In this document: piece after piece, positions 43,113 through 54,081 of the stretch | Numbering within the stretch: the stretch's first letter is position 1 | How the letters are laid out: every line of letters starts with the position of its first letter | Assembly: GCF_019024325.1 (NCBI RefSeq) | Contig: NZ_JAFNJS010000010.1 | Location: 1-64,000, forward strand | Direction: 5' to 3' | Source: Falsiroseomonas tokyonensis | GTDB taxonomy: Bacteria > Pseudomonadota > Alphaproteobacteria > Acetobacterales > Acetobacteraceae | DNA: 64,000 nt | Notes under the pieces: generated by a model | The model's input: only the letters and a program-made list of their open reading frames with translations | Told to the model about the DNA's origin: nothing | The model's database searches: none | Translations under genes and position numbers: made by a program

Positions 43113-43810
43113 GCCGACGGCGCCGCGGTGTTCGACATGGGCAGCAGTTCCGCCACCACCGTCTCGCCGCCGATCATCAGCTGGCCGATCTGCGCCAGGG
43201 GGCGGCTGCCCTCCGGCAGGTAGACATCGGTGCGGCTGCCGAAGCGGATGATGCCGAAGCGGTCGCCCGCCTGCACCTGGTCGCCCTCCCGCACATGGCA
43301 GAGGATGCGGCGCGCGATCAGGCCGGCGATCTGCACCACCGCCACGTCGCGGCCATCCGGCATGCGGATGGCCAGCGCATTGCGCTCATTGTCCACGCTG
43401 GCCTTGTCCAGGCTGGCATTCAGGAAGGCGCCGGCGCGATAGGCGATGCGCGTGACCACGCCATCGACCGGCAGGCGATTCACATGCACGTCCAGCACGG
43501 ACAGGAAGATACAGATCCGGTAGCGCGCGGCGGGGCCGAGGCCCAGCTCCTCCGGCGGCACGGCCATGCCGGCCAGCACCACCCGCCCATCGGCCGGCGC
43601 CAGCACCACCTGGCCGCGGGACGGTGGCACCCGTTCCGGGTCGCGGAAGAAATACAGGCAGAACAGCGTGAAGATGGCGCCGGGCCAGAACAGCCAGCCG
43701 CCCAGCAGCAGGCCGCCAACCACGGCGACGGCCAGGCCGCCATAGATGAAGGGACGCCCAGCCGGATGCGGCTTGGACAGGACGAGGCGGAGGCTGGAGA
43801 TCAGGGCCAT
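43109..43810 (-). CDS. psd: Phosphatidylserine decarboxylase proenzyme
   Basis: A 233-residue short-form Psd. The self-cleavage site is G191-S192 in RFGSRTDVYLP, where the serine becomes the pyruvoyl group; IFLSVLDVHVNR and a conserved aspartate are also present. Two N-terminal membrane segments lie at about 20-55. It decarboxylates phosphatidylserine to phosphatidylethanolamine. ATG 43810 is the natural start; a divergent orphan gene starts 46 bases away, so the promoters overlap. Confidence 0.94.
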   Translation of the reverse strand: MALISSLRLVLSKPHPAGRPFIYGGLAVAVVGGLLLGGWLFWPGAIFTLFCLYFFRDPERVPPSRGQVVLAPADGRVVLAGMAVPPEELGLGPAARYRICIFLSVLDVHVNRLPVDGVVTRIAYRAGAFLNASLDKASVDNERNALAIRMPDGRDVAVVQIAGLIARRILCHVREGDQVQAGDRFGIIRFGSRTDVYLPEGSRPLAQIGQLMIGGETVVAELLPMSNTAAPSA

Positions 43811-43855
43811 GCGCGCGGTTATGGTATGTTCATCCTTCCCGGACAACATGCATCC

Positions 43856-44284
43856 ATGGACCACCTTCCGCACGGACCGTTCCTGGTCGCACTCGACGGG
43901 TCGCTCTCGGCCATGCGGGAGCATGCGCTGCGCTTCGCCTGGCGCGGCCGTGGTTGCGAGGCCTCGCTGGGTGACGGCCAGATCAACCTTGCGGCACAGG
44001 CCGGCTGGGTGCCCTTCACGGCGGAGCGGCCGCAGGCGCGGCCCGGCGCCTTCGCGGCGCTGGAGGAAATGCCGCGGGAACTGCCGCCAGGCTGGCGGCT
44101 GCGGCTGATGCCGGACCACAAGGTGCGGCTGGAGGCGGCGGTGGACCTGCCCGATACCGTCACCGCCACCACGCTGGTCTCCGCCATGGTGGGCTTCGCC
44201 CTGGCGCTGGATCCCTATCTGGACCGGCTGGAATCCGCCGGGATGGAAGCGGGCGCGGAGGCCGCGGGCACCGTGAAGACCTGA
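43856..44284 (+). CDS. Hypothetical protein, divergent from psd
   Basis: A 142-residue protein I do not recognise. It starts MDHLPHGPFLVALDGSLSAM, has a basic middle, one weakly hydrophobic segment near 118-132 (TLVSAMVGFALALD), and no signal peptide. Its last 70 bases overlap the end of the convergent LysM gene. ATG 43856 has no strong ribosome site. Expression could be linked to phospholipid synthesis through the shared promoter region (inference). Confidence 0.6.
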   Translation: MDHLPHGPFLVALDGSLSAMREHALRFAWRGRGCEASLGDGQINLAAQAGWVPFTAERPQARPGAFAALEEMPRELPPGWRLRLMPDHKVRLEAAVDLPDTVTATTLVSAMVGFALALDPYLDRLESAGMEAGAEAAGTVKT

Positions 44285-45993
44285 CCCGGGAAGATCAGGT
44301 TCGGATTGCGGATCTGGTCCCGGTTGGCCTCGAAGATCACGGTGTAGCGGATCCCGCGCCCATAGGCGGCGCGCGCCAGGCGCCAGAGGTTGTTCCCCGG
44401 CTGCACCACCACGCGCCCCTCCTGCACGCTGCCCTCCGGCAGCTGGTCGCGCTGGAAGGGCAGTTCGATGCGGGCGGAGACGGCGCCATTGGCGGCCAGC
44501 TGGTCCACCCGCAGCCGGTGGCGGCCGATCGTCACATGCTCCGCCGGCGCCATGGACCAGCGGCCCTCCGCATCGGCCTGGGCATCGCCCGCATGGTGGT
44601 CGTTCACATAGACGCGGATGGCGGTGCCCGGCGTCGCGGTGCCGGCGAAGCGGATGGCGCCAGCATCGGTGTAGTCCACCACCTCCAGCCCCAGCGCATG
44701 GCCGGAGGCGGGCGCGGCGCCCTGCAGCACGCGGGCCGGCGCCGCATCGGCGGGCGGCAGCAGCACCACCAGGGGCCGCGCCGGCGAGGCCTCCGGCGCG
44801 GGCGGCGCTGCGGGTTGCGGCGGGGCCTGGATCTGGGCCTGGATCTGGGCTTGGGCGCGCAGCGCCGCCTGCCGGCGGGTCTCGTCCTCCGCGGCGCGGC
44901 GCGCGGCCTCGGCCTGGGCGGTGGCTTCCGCGGCGCGGGCGGCCTCCCGCGCCGCCTGTTCGGCCATGGCCTGGCGGCGGGCCATCTCGGCCTGGGCCAG
45001 GGCCTCGGCCTGCGCGGCTGCCTCGGCCTGGCGGGCGGCCTCCTGCGCGGCGCGTTCGGCCTGGGCGGCGGCGGCCTCACGCGCTTCGCGTTCCGCCTGG
45101 GCCAGCTGCTCGGCGCGGGCCAGTCGCTCGGCCTGCTGCGCGGCTTCGGCGAGGGACGCGGCCTCCGCCCGCGCGGCGGCCTCGGCGCGGGCGGCGATCT
45201 CCGCCTGGCGCGCGGATTCGCGGGCGGTGGCTTCCGCCGCGGCGGCGGCCTGGCGCTGCGCCGCCTGCTCGGCCCTGGCGGCCGCTTCCGCCGCGGCCAG
45301 CCGCGTGGCTTCGGCCTGGGCGCGCGCTTCAGCCTGCATCTGGGCCTGTGCCTGAGCCTGCGCCTCGCCTGCATCGGGGCGCGGCGCCTCCGCCACGGCG
45401 GTGGGTTCGGGCACCATCACCACGACGGTGTCGGGGCCGGCGAGCTCCGCGCCGCCGAGGCGGGCGACCAGGGAGAATTGATGCGCGCCGGGCCGCAGCG
45501 GGTCGTTCGGCAGGATCACCCATTCGCCACGCGCATCGGCGCGGGCGCGGCCGACTTCCCGCCCGCCCTCGAAGAGGATCACCTCCGCGCCGGGCGCCGC
45601 CCGCCCGGCCACGACTACGCCGCCCCGCTGGCCGACGCGCACCACATCGAAGCGCGGCGGTTCCGGCGCGGCGGCGGGTGGGCCGGGCGTCGCGGCCGGG
45701 GGGGCGACGGCGGCGCCGGGCGCGGGGGCCGGTGCGGCTGGCAGCTGCGGCGCCGCCGATGCGGTGCGGGGCTGTGGGGCAGCCGGCGCGGCGCGGGGCT
45801 GTGGCGCCGCCGGCGCGGCGGGTTGTTGCGTTGCCGCCTGCGCGGGCGTCTGGCTTGCCGGGGGGGTGGCCGGCGCCGCGCGAGTCTCGGCGCCCGGCAT
45901 CGGCTCGTGGCTGACGAACCGGCTGGCAACAAAAGTGGCGAGGCCGGCACCGACCACGACCACGATCAGAAGGGCGCGCCCGCTGCTCGTCAT
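44215..45993 (-). CDS. LysM-domain envelope protein with Ig-like domains and a long Ala/Glu coiled coil
   Basis: A 592-residue protein. Residues about 6-26 are a membrane anchor. A Pro/Ala-rich stretch (about 35-110) follows, then an Ig-like domain (FDVVRVGQRGGVVVAGRAAPG and GEWVILPNDPLRPGAHQF), then about 170 residues of Ala/Glu/Arg/Gln heptads, a second Ig-like domain (GTAIRVYVNDHHAGD...GRWSMAP), and a C-terminal LysM (VVQPGNNLWRLARAAYGRG...IFPGQVFTVP). It should stand in the inner membrane and reach the peptidoglycan. ATG 45993 is correct; the longer frame is antisense-like. Length of the coiled coil would set the span. Confidence 0.88.
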   Translation of the reverse strand: MTSSGRALLIVVVVGAGLATFVASRFVSHEPMPGAETRAAPATPPASQTPAQAATQQPAAPAAPQPRAAPAAPQPRTASAAPQLPAAPAPAPGAAVAPPAATPGPPAAAPEPPRFDVVRVGQRGGVVVAGRAAPGAEVILFEGGREVGRARADARGEWVILPNDPLRPGAHQFSLVARLGGAELAGPDTVVVMVPEPTAVAEAPRPDAGEAQAQAQAQMQAEARAQAEATRLAAAEAAARAEQAAQRQAAAAAEATARESARQAEIAARAEAAARAEAASLAEAAQQAERLARAEQLAQAEREAREAAAAQAERAAQEAARQAEAAAQAEALAQAEMARRQAMAEQAAREAARAAEATAQAEAARRAAEDETRRQAALRAQAQIQAQIQAPPQPAAPPAPEASPARPLVVLLPPADAAPARVLQGAAPASGHALGLEVVDYTDAGAIRFAGTATPGTAIRVYVNDHHAGDAQADAEGRWSMAPAEHVTIGRHRLRVDQLAANGAVSARIELPFQRDQLPEGSVQEGRVVVQPGNNLWRLARAAYGRGIRYTVIFEANRDQIRNPNLIFPGQVFTVPAASAPASIPADSSRSR

Positions 45994-46090
45994 GGTCACG
46001 TAACTAGGACGTGATGCCGTGTCGGCACAAGCGCCCTTGTGCCGCGCAAAGGCCTTGCGCGGCAAAGTTTTTCCTCGGGGATTCGCCGCC

Positions 46091-47062
46091 TCAACTCGCC
46101 TGCGCGCCGGAGGATGCGACCACCCGGCCCCATTTGGCGCGCTCCTCCGCCAGGAAGGCTGTGAAGGCCGCGCCAAGCCGGGCGCCGGGCACCGCGCCGC
46201 CCTGGGCGAAGCGGGCGCGCAGGGCGGGATCGGCCAGCGACTCGCCGCAGGCCGCCTGCAGCCGCTGCAGCACCGCCTCCGGCGTCGCGGCCGGGGCGAC
46301 GAGGCCGAACCAGGCCTCCGCATCGAAGCCGGGCAGGCCCGATTCCGCCACAGTGGGCAGTTCCGGCGCCGCTTCGGCCCGCTGCGCGCCGGCCACCGCC
46401 AGGCCGCGCACCTGGCCGCCGCGCATCTGCGGCAGGGCGGCGGGCATATTGTCGAACATCATCTGGATCTGGCCGCCGACTAGGTCCGTCATTGCCGGCG
46501 CCGCGCCGCGATAGGGCACGTGCACGATCTCGATGCCCGCCATCGACTTGAACAGCTCCCCGGCCAGGTGGTTGGTGCTGCCATTGCCGGAGGAGCCGAA
46601 GGCCAGCCGCCCCGGCTCCCGCTTCGCCAGCGCCACCAGTTCCGCCACCGAGCGCACCGTCAGGCTGTTGGTCACCATCAGCACGATCGGCACGCTGGCC
46701 ACCAGCGCCACGGGCGCGAAGTCGCGCTGCGGGTTGAAGGGAATGCTTCGGAACAGATGCTCGTTGATGGCGAGCGGGCCGGGCGCCGTCAGCAGCAGGG
46801 TCAGCCCATCCGGCGCGGCCTTGGCCACCGTATCGGCGCCGACATTGCCGCCGGCGCCGGCGCGGTTCTCGACGATCACGGGCTGGCCCAGGCGCTCGCG
46901 CAGCGCTTCCGCCATCTGCCGCGCGATGATGTCGTTCGACCCGCCGGGCGGGAAGGGCACGATGACGCGCAGCGGGCGATCCGGCCAGGTCTGTGCGAGG
47001 GCAGGGGCGGCGAGGCCGGTGGCAAGGACGGCAGACAGCAGGCCGCGGCGGTGCAGCATCAT
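46091..47062 (-). CDS. Bug-family tripartite tricarboxylate transporter substrate-binding protein (second copy)
   Basis: A 323-residue periplasmic protein: signal peptide (LHRRGLLSAVLATGL, cleavage after ALAQ), WPDRPLRVIVPFPPGGSNDI, VENRAGAGGNVGAD, FGSSGNGSTNHLAGELF and ELPTVAESGLPGFD. It is closer to the Bug consensus than the copy at 28-29 kb. No permease genes flank it. It ends just beyond the LysM gene on the same strand, with about 97 bases between them. Ligand unknown. Confidence 0.93.
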   Translation of the reverse strand: MMLHRRGLLSAVLATGLAAPALAQTWPDRPLRVIVPFPPGGSNDIIARQMAEALRERLGQPVIVENRAGAGGNVGADTVAKAAPDGLTLLLTAPGPLAINEHLFRSIPFNPQRDFAPVALVASVPIVLMVTNSLTVRSVAELVALAKREPGRLAFGSSGNGSTNHLAGELFKSMAGIEIVHVPYRGAAPAMTDLVGGQIQMMFDNMPAALPQMRGGQVRGLAVAGAQRAEAAPELPTVAESGLPGFDAEAWFGLVAPAATPEAVLQRLQAACGESLADPALRARFAQGGAVPGARLGAAFTAFLAEERAKWGRVVASSGAQAS

Positions 47063-47139
47063 CGGACGATTCCCCATTCGGGCGGCTCGAACGGCCACCT
47101 CGTCCCATGGCCCTTATCGGTTGCGGCGCGCGCCCGCAA

Positions 47140-48719
<1,580 letters not shown>

Positions 48720-48723
<4 letters not shown>

Positions 48724-49523
48724 GTCCGCGGGTCCAGCAGGTCGCGCAGCGCATCGCCGAGCAGGTTGGTGCCGAGCAGGCAGAGCGCGATCATCACCCC
48801 CGGCGCGATGGACAGCCAGGTGGCGGATTCGAGAAAGGGCCGCGCGGTGGAGAGCATGTTCCCCCAGCTCGGCGCCGGCGGCGGCACGCCGAGGCCGAGG
48901 AAGGACAGCGCGCTTTCCGACAGGATCACCCAGCCGAACATGGAGGTGGCGAGCACGGTCAGCGGCGAGACGCAATTCGGCAGCACATGCCGCCACAGCG
49001 TATAGAGCTCCGAATTGCCCAGCGCGCGGGAGGCCTCGATGAATTCGCGCTCGCGCAGCGAGAGGACGGAACCGCGCACGACGCGCGCGACGGCGGGTGC
49101 ATAGGCGAGGCCCAGCGCCAGCACGATGCCCCATTTGGACGGGCCGATGACGGTCAGCAGGCCGAGCGCCAGCAGGATGCCCGGGAAGGCCAGCAGCGCA
49201 TCGTTCAGCGCCATCAGCGCGCGATCCGTCCAGCCGCGGAAGAAGCCGGCGAGCAGCCCGATGGCGACGCCGATGGCCATGGCCACCAGCACGGTGACGG
49301 CGGCCACCGTCAGGCTGGTCTCCGCGCCGACCATGAGGCGGGAGAGCACGTCGCGGCCGAATTCGTCGGTGCCGAGCCAATGCAGGTCGGAAGGCGGGTT
49401 CAGCCGCCGGCGCAGATTGACCGCGCGCGGCGCATAGGGCGTCCAGAAGGCGGCGGTGACGGCGATGGCGGTGACCGCCGTCAGCAGCGTGCCGCCGATG
49501 ACGAGATTGGCGCGAAGTCTCAT
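48720..49523 (-). CDS. Dipeptide-type ABC transporter permease (DppC-like)
   Basis: A 267-residue permease: six helices, a hydrophobic N-terminus, the motif LGTDEFGRDVLSRL characteristic of DppC/OppC, and the EAA loop region REREFIEASRALGNSELY. It overlaps both neighbours by four bases, so the operon is tightly coupled. It pairs with the DppB-like permease. Confidence 0.94.
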
Positions 49524-50464
49524 TCGGCGGTCACGCGCGGATCGAAGATCGGATAGGCCAGGTCGACCAGCAGGTTCACCACCACATAGATGCCCGCGAC
49601 AAACAGCATGACGCCCTGCACCACGGGATAGTCCCGCTGGAAGATCGCCTCGACCAGCAGGCGGCCGAGGCCGGGCAGGGTGAAGACCGTCTCGATCACC
49701 GCGATGCCGCCGAGCAGATTGCCCAGCACCAGGCCGATCAGCGTGAGCGTCGGCGCGAAGGCATTGGGCAGCGCGTGGCGGCGCATGACGGTGAATTCGG
49801 AAAGGCCCTTGGCGCGGGCATGGCTGATGTAATCCAGCCGCAGCACGTCGATGGTGGCCGCGCGCGCCATGCGGGTCATGCCGCCGAGCTCGATCAGCAC
49901 CAGGGTGGCCACCGGCAGCACGATATAGGCGGCGGCCGCCCAGGGGTCCTCGGCGAAGGTCACGAAGCCCACCACCGGCAGCCAGCCCAGCTTCACGCCG
50001 AAGACCAGCAGCAGGATCAGCCCGAGCCAGAAGGAGGGGATGGAGAGCATCAGCGTGGCGAAGGCGACCACGGCGAGATCCGTCGCGCGGTTCTGCTTCC
50101 AGGCCGCCAGCATGCCGAGCGGCACCGCGACCAGCGTGGCCAGCGCCACCGCCAGCAGCACGATGGCGGCGGTGACGGAGAAGCGGGAGAGGATCAGCGG
50201 CAGGACTGGCTCGCCATTCGTGATCGAGCGGCCGAGATTTCCGCCGAGCGCGGCACCCGCCCAGTGCAGGAATTGCAGCGGCAGCGGCGCTTCCAGCCCC
50301 ATGCTCCGTCGCAGCGCCTGGACTTCCTCGGCGGATGCCGCGTCGCCCAGCATCAGCTGCGCCGGATCGCCCGGGATCAGGCGCATCAGCAGGAAGACCG
50401 CGATCGCGACCAGCAGCAGGGTCGGGATCGCGGCGAGGGACCGGCGGGCCGCGTAGCCGATCAC
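49520..50464 (-). CDS. Dipeptide-type ABC transporter permease (DppB-like)
   Basis: A 314-residue permease beginning RSLAAIPTLLLVAIAVFLLM, with RLIPGDPAQLMLGD and the DppB pattern LDYISHARAKGLSEFTVMRRH in the EAA loop. Its ATG overlaps the binding-protein stop. Topology six helices. It provides the other half of the membrane channel. Confidence 0.94.
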   Translation of the reverse strand: MIGYAARRSLAAIPTLLLVAIAVFLLMRLIPGDPAQLMLGDAASAEEVQALRRSMGLEAPLPLQFLHWAGAALGGNLGRSITNGEPVLPLILSRFSVTAAIVLLAVALATLVAVPLGMLAAWKQNRATDLAVVAFATLMLSIPSFWLGLILLLVFGVKLGWLPVVGFVTFAEDPWAAAAYIVLPVATLVLIELGGMTRMARAATIDVLRLDYISHARAKGLSEFTVMRRHALPNAFAPTLTLIGLVLGNLLGGIAVIETVFTLPGLGRLLVEAIFQRDYPVVQGVMLFVAGIYVVVNLLVDLAYPIFDPRVTAE

Positions 50465-52002
50465 TGGAGGCGGACGCCCCAGAAGCGCGGCTGGCCGGTG
50501 GCCCAGGACCGGAAGCCGGTCATGCTGGTGCGATGCGCGGCGATATTGGCGTCGTTGTAGAGCACGATCATCGGCACCTCCGCGATGAAGCGGCGGTGCA
50601 GCTCATCGAACAGCGCCTGGCGGCGCGCGGGGTCCGTCACCTGCATGCTTTCCTGCAGCAGGGCCAGGGCCTCTGCATTGTCCCAGGCCTTGCGCGGCTG
50701 CGTCGCCTTGGGGCCGGAGACCATCTCGAAGGACAGGGACGGGTCGAGGCGGGCGGAATAGGTGAAGGCCATCATCTGGTAGTCGCCGCGCGTGTAGCGG
50801 TCGAGCTGCGTCGCCCAGTCCAGCACCTCGAATTCGATGTTCAGGCCGGCCTCCTGCGCCATGGCCTGGGTCAGCGTCGCCATTTCCAGCAGCGAATTGT
50901 AGCGCCGCGTGGTCAGCATGCGGATGGTCTGGCCGCGATAGCCCGCGGCGCGCAGCAGGCGCCGCGCCTCCTCGATATTGCGGGAAAAGCCCTGCTGCTG
51001 CACGGCGCCATGCGCACCGCTGGCGGTGGGGATGACGGAGGGGTTGTAGGTGGACTGTCCGTCGGACAGCGCGCGCACCAGCTCGGGGTAGTCGAGCGTC
51101 AGCGCGATGGCGCGGCGGATGCGCACATCCTGCAGAAGCGGATCGCGCGTCTGCATCAGCAGCGCCATCATGCCCATGGTGGTGGTGGCGGAAAGGCGGA
51201 TATCGGGCCGCGCGCGCAGCTCCTCCAGATCCTGGTTGGCGATATCGGGGTTGATGTCGATGGCGCCGGAGAGCAGCGCGGCCTTGGCGGCGGAGGCATC
51301 GGGGATCACCAGCCAGCGCACGCGGTCCACATAGGCGGTCTTGTTGCCCGTATAGCCATCCACCTCGCCCGGCCGTGCGCTGTAGTCGGGGAAGCGCGTG
51401 ACTTCCACGAACTGGTTGCGGCGCCATTCGCCCATGCGGAAGGGGCCGGTGCCGATGGGCGTGTTCCAGCTGCCATCGGCGTTCAGCGAATCGCGGTGCC
51501 AGATGCCGCTGCCGCCGCAATCCGCGCGCGCCATATTGGCCAGGAACAGCGCGCTCGGCCGTTCCAGGCGGAAGACCACGGTGCGCGGATCCGGAGTCTC
51601 GATGCCGGTGACCTTGGTGGCGCCGCGGCCATCGAATTCCGGCAGGCAGCGCCAATTGGTCTCGCGCCGCAGGTAGCGGTCCCAGGCGAATTTCACATCG
51701 GCCGAGGTCAGCATCGCGCCATTGTGGAAGCGCACGCCGTTGCGCAGGGTGAAGGTGTAGCTGAGCCCGTCTGGCGCGATGTCGATGCGCTCCGCCAGCA
51801 GCGGCCCGACCGAGGTGTTTTCGCGGTAGGCGACCAGGCCTTCCACGATATGCAGCACCACCGCATCGGTATTCGCATCGCGATTGGTGCCGGGATCGGT
51901 GGAGCGGATGTCCGAATTCAGCCTGGCGCGCAGCAGCGTTTCCTGCGCGGCCACGGGTGCCGCTGCGAGCAGTGTCGCGAGGGCAACTGCGAAGAACTTC
52001 AT
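50461..52002 (-). CDS. Dipeptide-type ABC transporter substrate-binding protein
   Basis: A 513-residue SBP_bac_5 protein with signal peptide (cleavage near PVAAQ), LRARLNSDIRSTDPGTNRD, IVEGLVAYRE, and the family motif TFTLRNGVRFHNGAMLTSADV. It is in operon with both permeases and the fused ATPase, so this is a complete importer. It overlaps the stop of the upstream C45 gene by four bases, implying that its ligand is related to that enzyme's substrate. Confidence 0.94.
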   Translation of the reverse strand: MKFFAVALATLLAAAPVAAQETLLRARLNSDIRSTDPGTNRDANTDAVVLHIVEGLVAYRENTSVGPLLAERIDIAPDGLSYTFTLRNGVRFHNGAMLTSADVKFAWDRYLRRETNWRCLPEFDGRGATKVTGIETPDPRTVVFRLERPSALFLANMARADCGGSGIWHRDSLNADGSWNTPIGTGPFRMGEWRRNQFVEVTRFPDYSARPGEVDGYTGNKTAYVDRVRWLVIPDASAAKAALLSGAIDINPDIANQDLEELRARPDIRLSATTTMGMMALLMQTRDPLLQDVRIRRAIALTLDYPELVRALSDGQSTYNPSVIPTASGAHGAVQQQGFSRNIEEARRLLRAAGYRGQTIRMLTTRRYNSLLEMATLTQAMAQEAGLNIEFEVLDWATQLDRYTRGDYQMMAFTYSARLDPSLSFEMVSGPKATQPRKAWDNAEALALLQESMQVTDPARRQALFDELHRRFIAEVPMIVLYNDANIAAHRTSMTGFRSWATGQPRFWGVRLQ

Positions 52003-53126
52003 GCGGCGCTCCTCAGTTCCATGGGTTCCAGGCGATAGGTGGTGAAGCGGCGATCGAGCGCCGGCAGCATCGCCACCTCCATCACCCCATCCGCCGGCAC
52101 CATCACGACCTGCGCGACGGTGGCGGACAGGTTGTTGGAGAGGTTGGGTCGCGGCGGGCGGCAGACGGACCAGGGCGTCTGGTAGTCGTCGAAGAGCGCG
52201 GCCTTCACCGCATCCACCGTGATGCTTCCGCGCTGCGGCGCCAGCAGGTCGCGCACGCGCAGGTCGCGGTACAGGCTGTCCGGCGTCGCCAAAATTCCGG
52301 TGTCGCGCAGCTTTGACAACGCGACGGGGCTCACCCAGTGGTTGGCGTGCACCAGCAGGCCATTGTCGGGATGCACCTGAAAACTCTCATCCGGGGCGCA
52401 TTCGAAATCGATCGCGATGCCGCCGGCATGGCTGACGATCATGTTGTTCGAGGCCGATTTCGCCGTGGTGTAGACGGCGTGCATGGCCACCGCGAGCTGG
52501 CCCGCCATCAGCGCCTTGCGGCGGATCAGCGCCAGCGGCACGCCGGCGCTGCGATAGTCGCGGTCGCTCTCCAGGTAGTTCGCGGTCACCACGATGCCGG
52601 CGGCATTCATGCCGGATCGCGCCAGGCCACCGGCCTCGGTGAAGGTCAGCACATCCGGCCCGTCATCCCGGCGGATCTTCAGCACCACCGCGGTCTCGGC
52701 GCATTCCAGCTTCCAGTCCCAGTTCTGGGCATGGATCAGCTTGCCATCCGCGGTGATGCCCGGCAGCGCCACCACGCCGGTGCAGCCATCCGGGTCCGGA
52801 TCCTTCTTGCGTTTCGCCAGCTTGAGGATCTCGGTCCGCGCATTCAGCAGCAGGATATCGGCCGGGTGCAGGCCGGCACCCTCGGCGATGCCGCGCATCT
52901 CCTCGGCCATATCGGCGTCGAAGCGGGCGATCTGCGGCTCGAAGGACAGGGCGATCTCGCGGATGCCGGCGGTATCCAGGCCGGTGGCGCCGAGCTGTTC
53001 GGAATAATGCGCGATGCCGAGGCGGATCCGGGCGGCCGCCTGCGCCCCGTATTGCCGGCCGCGTTCGCGCGGCGGGCCGGAAACCTCGATCAGCGGGGCG
53101 GGTGTGGCCAAGCCCGAGCACTCCAT
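51999..53126 (-). CDS. C45-family peptidase/acyltransferase (acyl-CoA:6-aminopenicillanic acid acyltransferase-like)
   Basis: A 375-residue Ntn-hydrolase family protein. The expected self-processing nucleophile is C115 in DPDGCTGVV, as in isopenicillin-N acyltransferase (DGCTS), giving a two-chain enzyme with N-terminal Cys. QNWDWKLECAETAVVL and VSHAGGIAIDFEC are family blocks. It should cut or form an N-acyl amide bond. There is no clear signal peptide. First gene of the Dpp-type operon; ATG 53126 lies a few bases from the start region of the divergent GntR gene. Confidence 0.87.
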   Translation of the reverse strand: MECSGLATPAPLIEVSGPPRERGRQYGAQAAARIRLGIAHYSEQLGATGLDTAGIREIALSFEPQIARFDADMAEEMRGIAEGAGLHPADILLLNARTEILKLAKRKKDPDPDGCTGVVALPGITADGKLIHAQNWDWKLECAETAVVLKIRRDDGPDVLTFTEAGGLARSGMNAAGIVVTANYLESDRDYRSAGVPLALIRRKALMAGQLAVAMHAVYTTAKSASNNMIVSHAGGIAIDFECAPDESFQVHPDNGLLVHANHWVSPVALSKLRDTGILATPDSLYRDLRVRDLLAPQRGSITVDAVKAALFDDYQTPWSVCRPPRPNLSNNLSATVAQVVMVPADGVMEVAMLPALDRRFTTYRLEPMELRSAA

Positions 53127-53133
53127 TTGGTTT

Positions 53134-54081
53134 TTGGTTGCGGAAAATACGGTAGGGCGGCAGATTACGCCCCGCAAGCGAAAAGAGCGCCCCCTGGAAC
53201 CGACCCCGACCCTGCATCACGACCTGGCCCGCGCCGTGCTGGACCTGCTGGCGCAGGAAGGCGCGGTGCCCGGCACGCCGCTGCGGCAGGACGCGCTGGC
53301 AGCGAAACTCGGCGTCTCCCGCACCCCGATCCGCGGCGCGCTGGCGGTGTTGGCGGCCGCCGGCAGCGTAGAGCAGCGTGGCCGCACCCTGGTGCTGCGC
53401 GATGCCCAGGTGCCGATCCCGCAGCCGGCGGCGGAGGATCCGGTGGCGGCGCTGATGGTCGCCATCGCCCGCGACCGCGCCGCCGGCCGCCTGCCGGATT
53501 CGATGACGGAGGCGGAGCTGCAGCGCCATACGCGCGCCGCCCGCGGCGACCTCGGCCGCGCTTTGCGGCGGCTGGAGGAGCTGGGCATCGTCAGCCGCAA
53601 CCGTGGCCATGGCTGGCGCTTCGCGCCGGACCTGGCGACGCCGGCCGAGCGCGATGCCGCCTATCGCTTCCGCATCGTCATGGAACCCGCCGCCCTGCTG
53701 GAGCCCGGTTATGCCCTGCCCCGGGGCTTCGCCAGGGAGATGCGCGAGGGGCACCAGCAGTTCCTGGAGGAGGCGTGGCAGGATTCCCGCGCCGTGGAGT
53801 TCTTCGAGCTGAACGCCGCCTTCCACCTCGGCATCGTCGCCGCCTCCGGCAATCGGTTCTTCCAGGCGGCGACGGAACAGCACAACCAGCTGCGCCGCCT
53901 GACCAATTACGGCTGGGTGCTCGGCCCTGGCCGCGTGCGGCAGAATGCGACGGAGCACCTGGCGATCCTCGATGCGCTGGAGCAGGACGACCGCCCCCGC
54001 GCTTCCCACCTGCTGGCCGAGCATCTGTCCTGCGCCCTGGCGCTGACGCCGGAGCTGGTGCGGTTGCGGGGCCAGCCATGA
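53134..54081 (+). CDS. GntR-family regulator with FCD domain and apparently two winged helices
   Basis: A regulator whose C-terminal half is an FCD (FadR-type) ligand domain (EFFELNAAFHLGIVAASGN, then HLAILDALEQDDRPRASHLL). The N-terminal wHTH is GTPLRQDALAAKLGVSRTPI. A second wHTH-like block follows (MTEAELQRHTRAARGDLGRA, then LRRLEELGIVSRNRGHGWRF). The start is uncertain: TTG 53134 gives 315 residues, but only eight bases then separate it from the C45 start. CTG 53194, just before EPTPTLHHDLARAVLDLL, with AAAGAG upstream, would leave a promoter gap of 67 bases. It most likely controls both arms of the locus. Confidence 0.8.
   Translation: MVAENTVGRQITPRKRKERPLEPTPTLHHDLARAVLDLLAQEGAVPGTPLRQDALAAKLGVSRTPIRGALAVLAAAGSVEQRGRTLVLRDAQVPIPQPAAEDPVAALMVAIARDRAAGRLPDSMTEAELQRHTRAARGDLGRALRRLEELGIVSRNRGHGWRFAPDLATPAERDAAYRFRIVMEPAALLEPGYALPRGFAREMREGHQQFLEEAWQDSRAVEFFELNAAFHLGIVAASGNRFFQAATEQHNQLRRLTNYGWVLGPGRVRQNATEHLAILDALEQDDRPRASHLLAEHLSCALALTPELVRLRGQP

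Noticed and set aside
52338-54077. In-frame upstream extension making a 1001-residue protein with the FAD oxidase
   Set aside because: It is antisense to the C45 gene and in a different frame over the GntR gene; the natural FAD-enzyme start is ATG 54078, overlapping the GntR stop.
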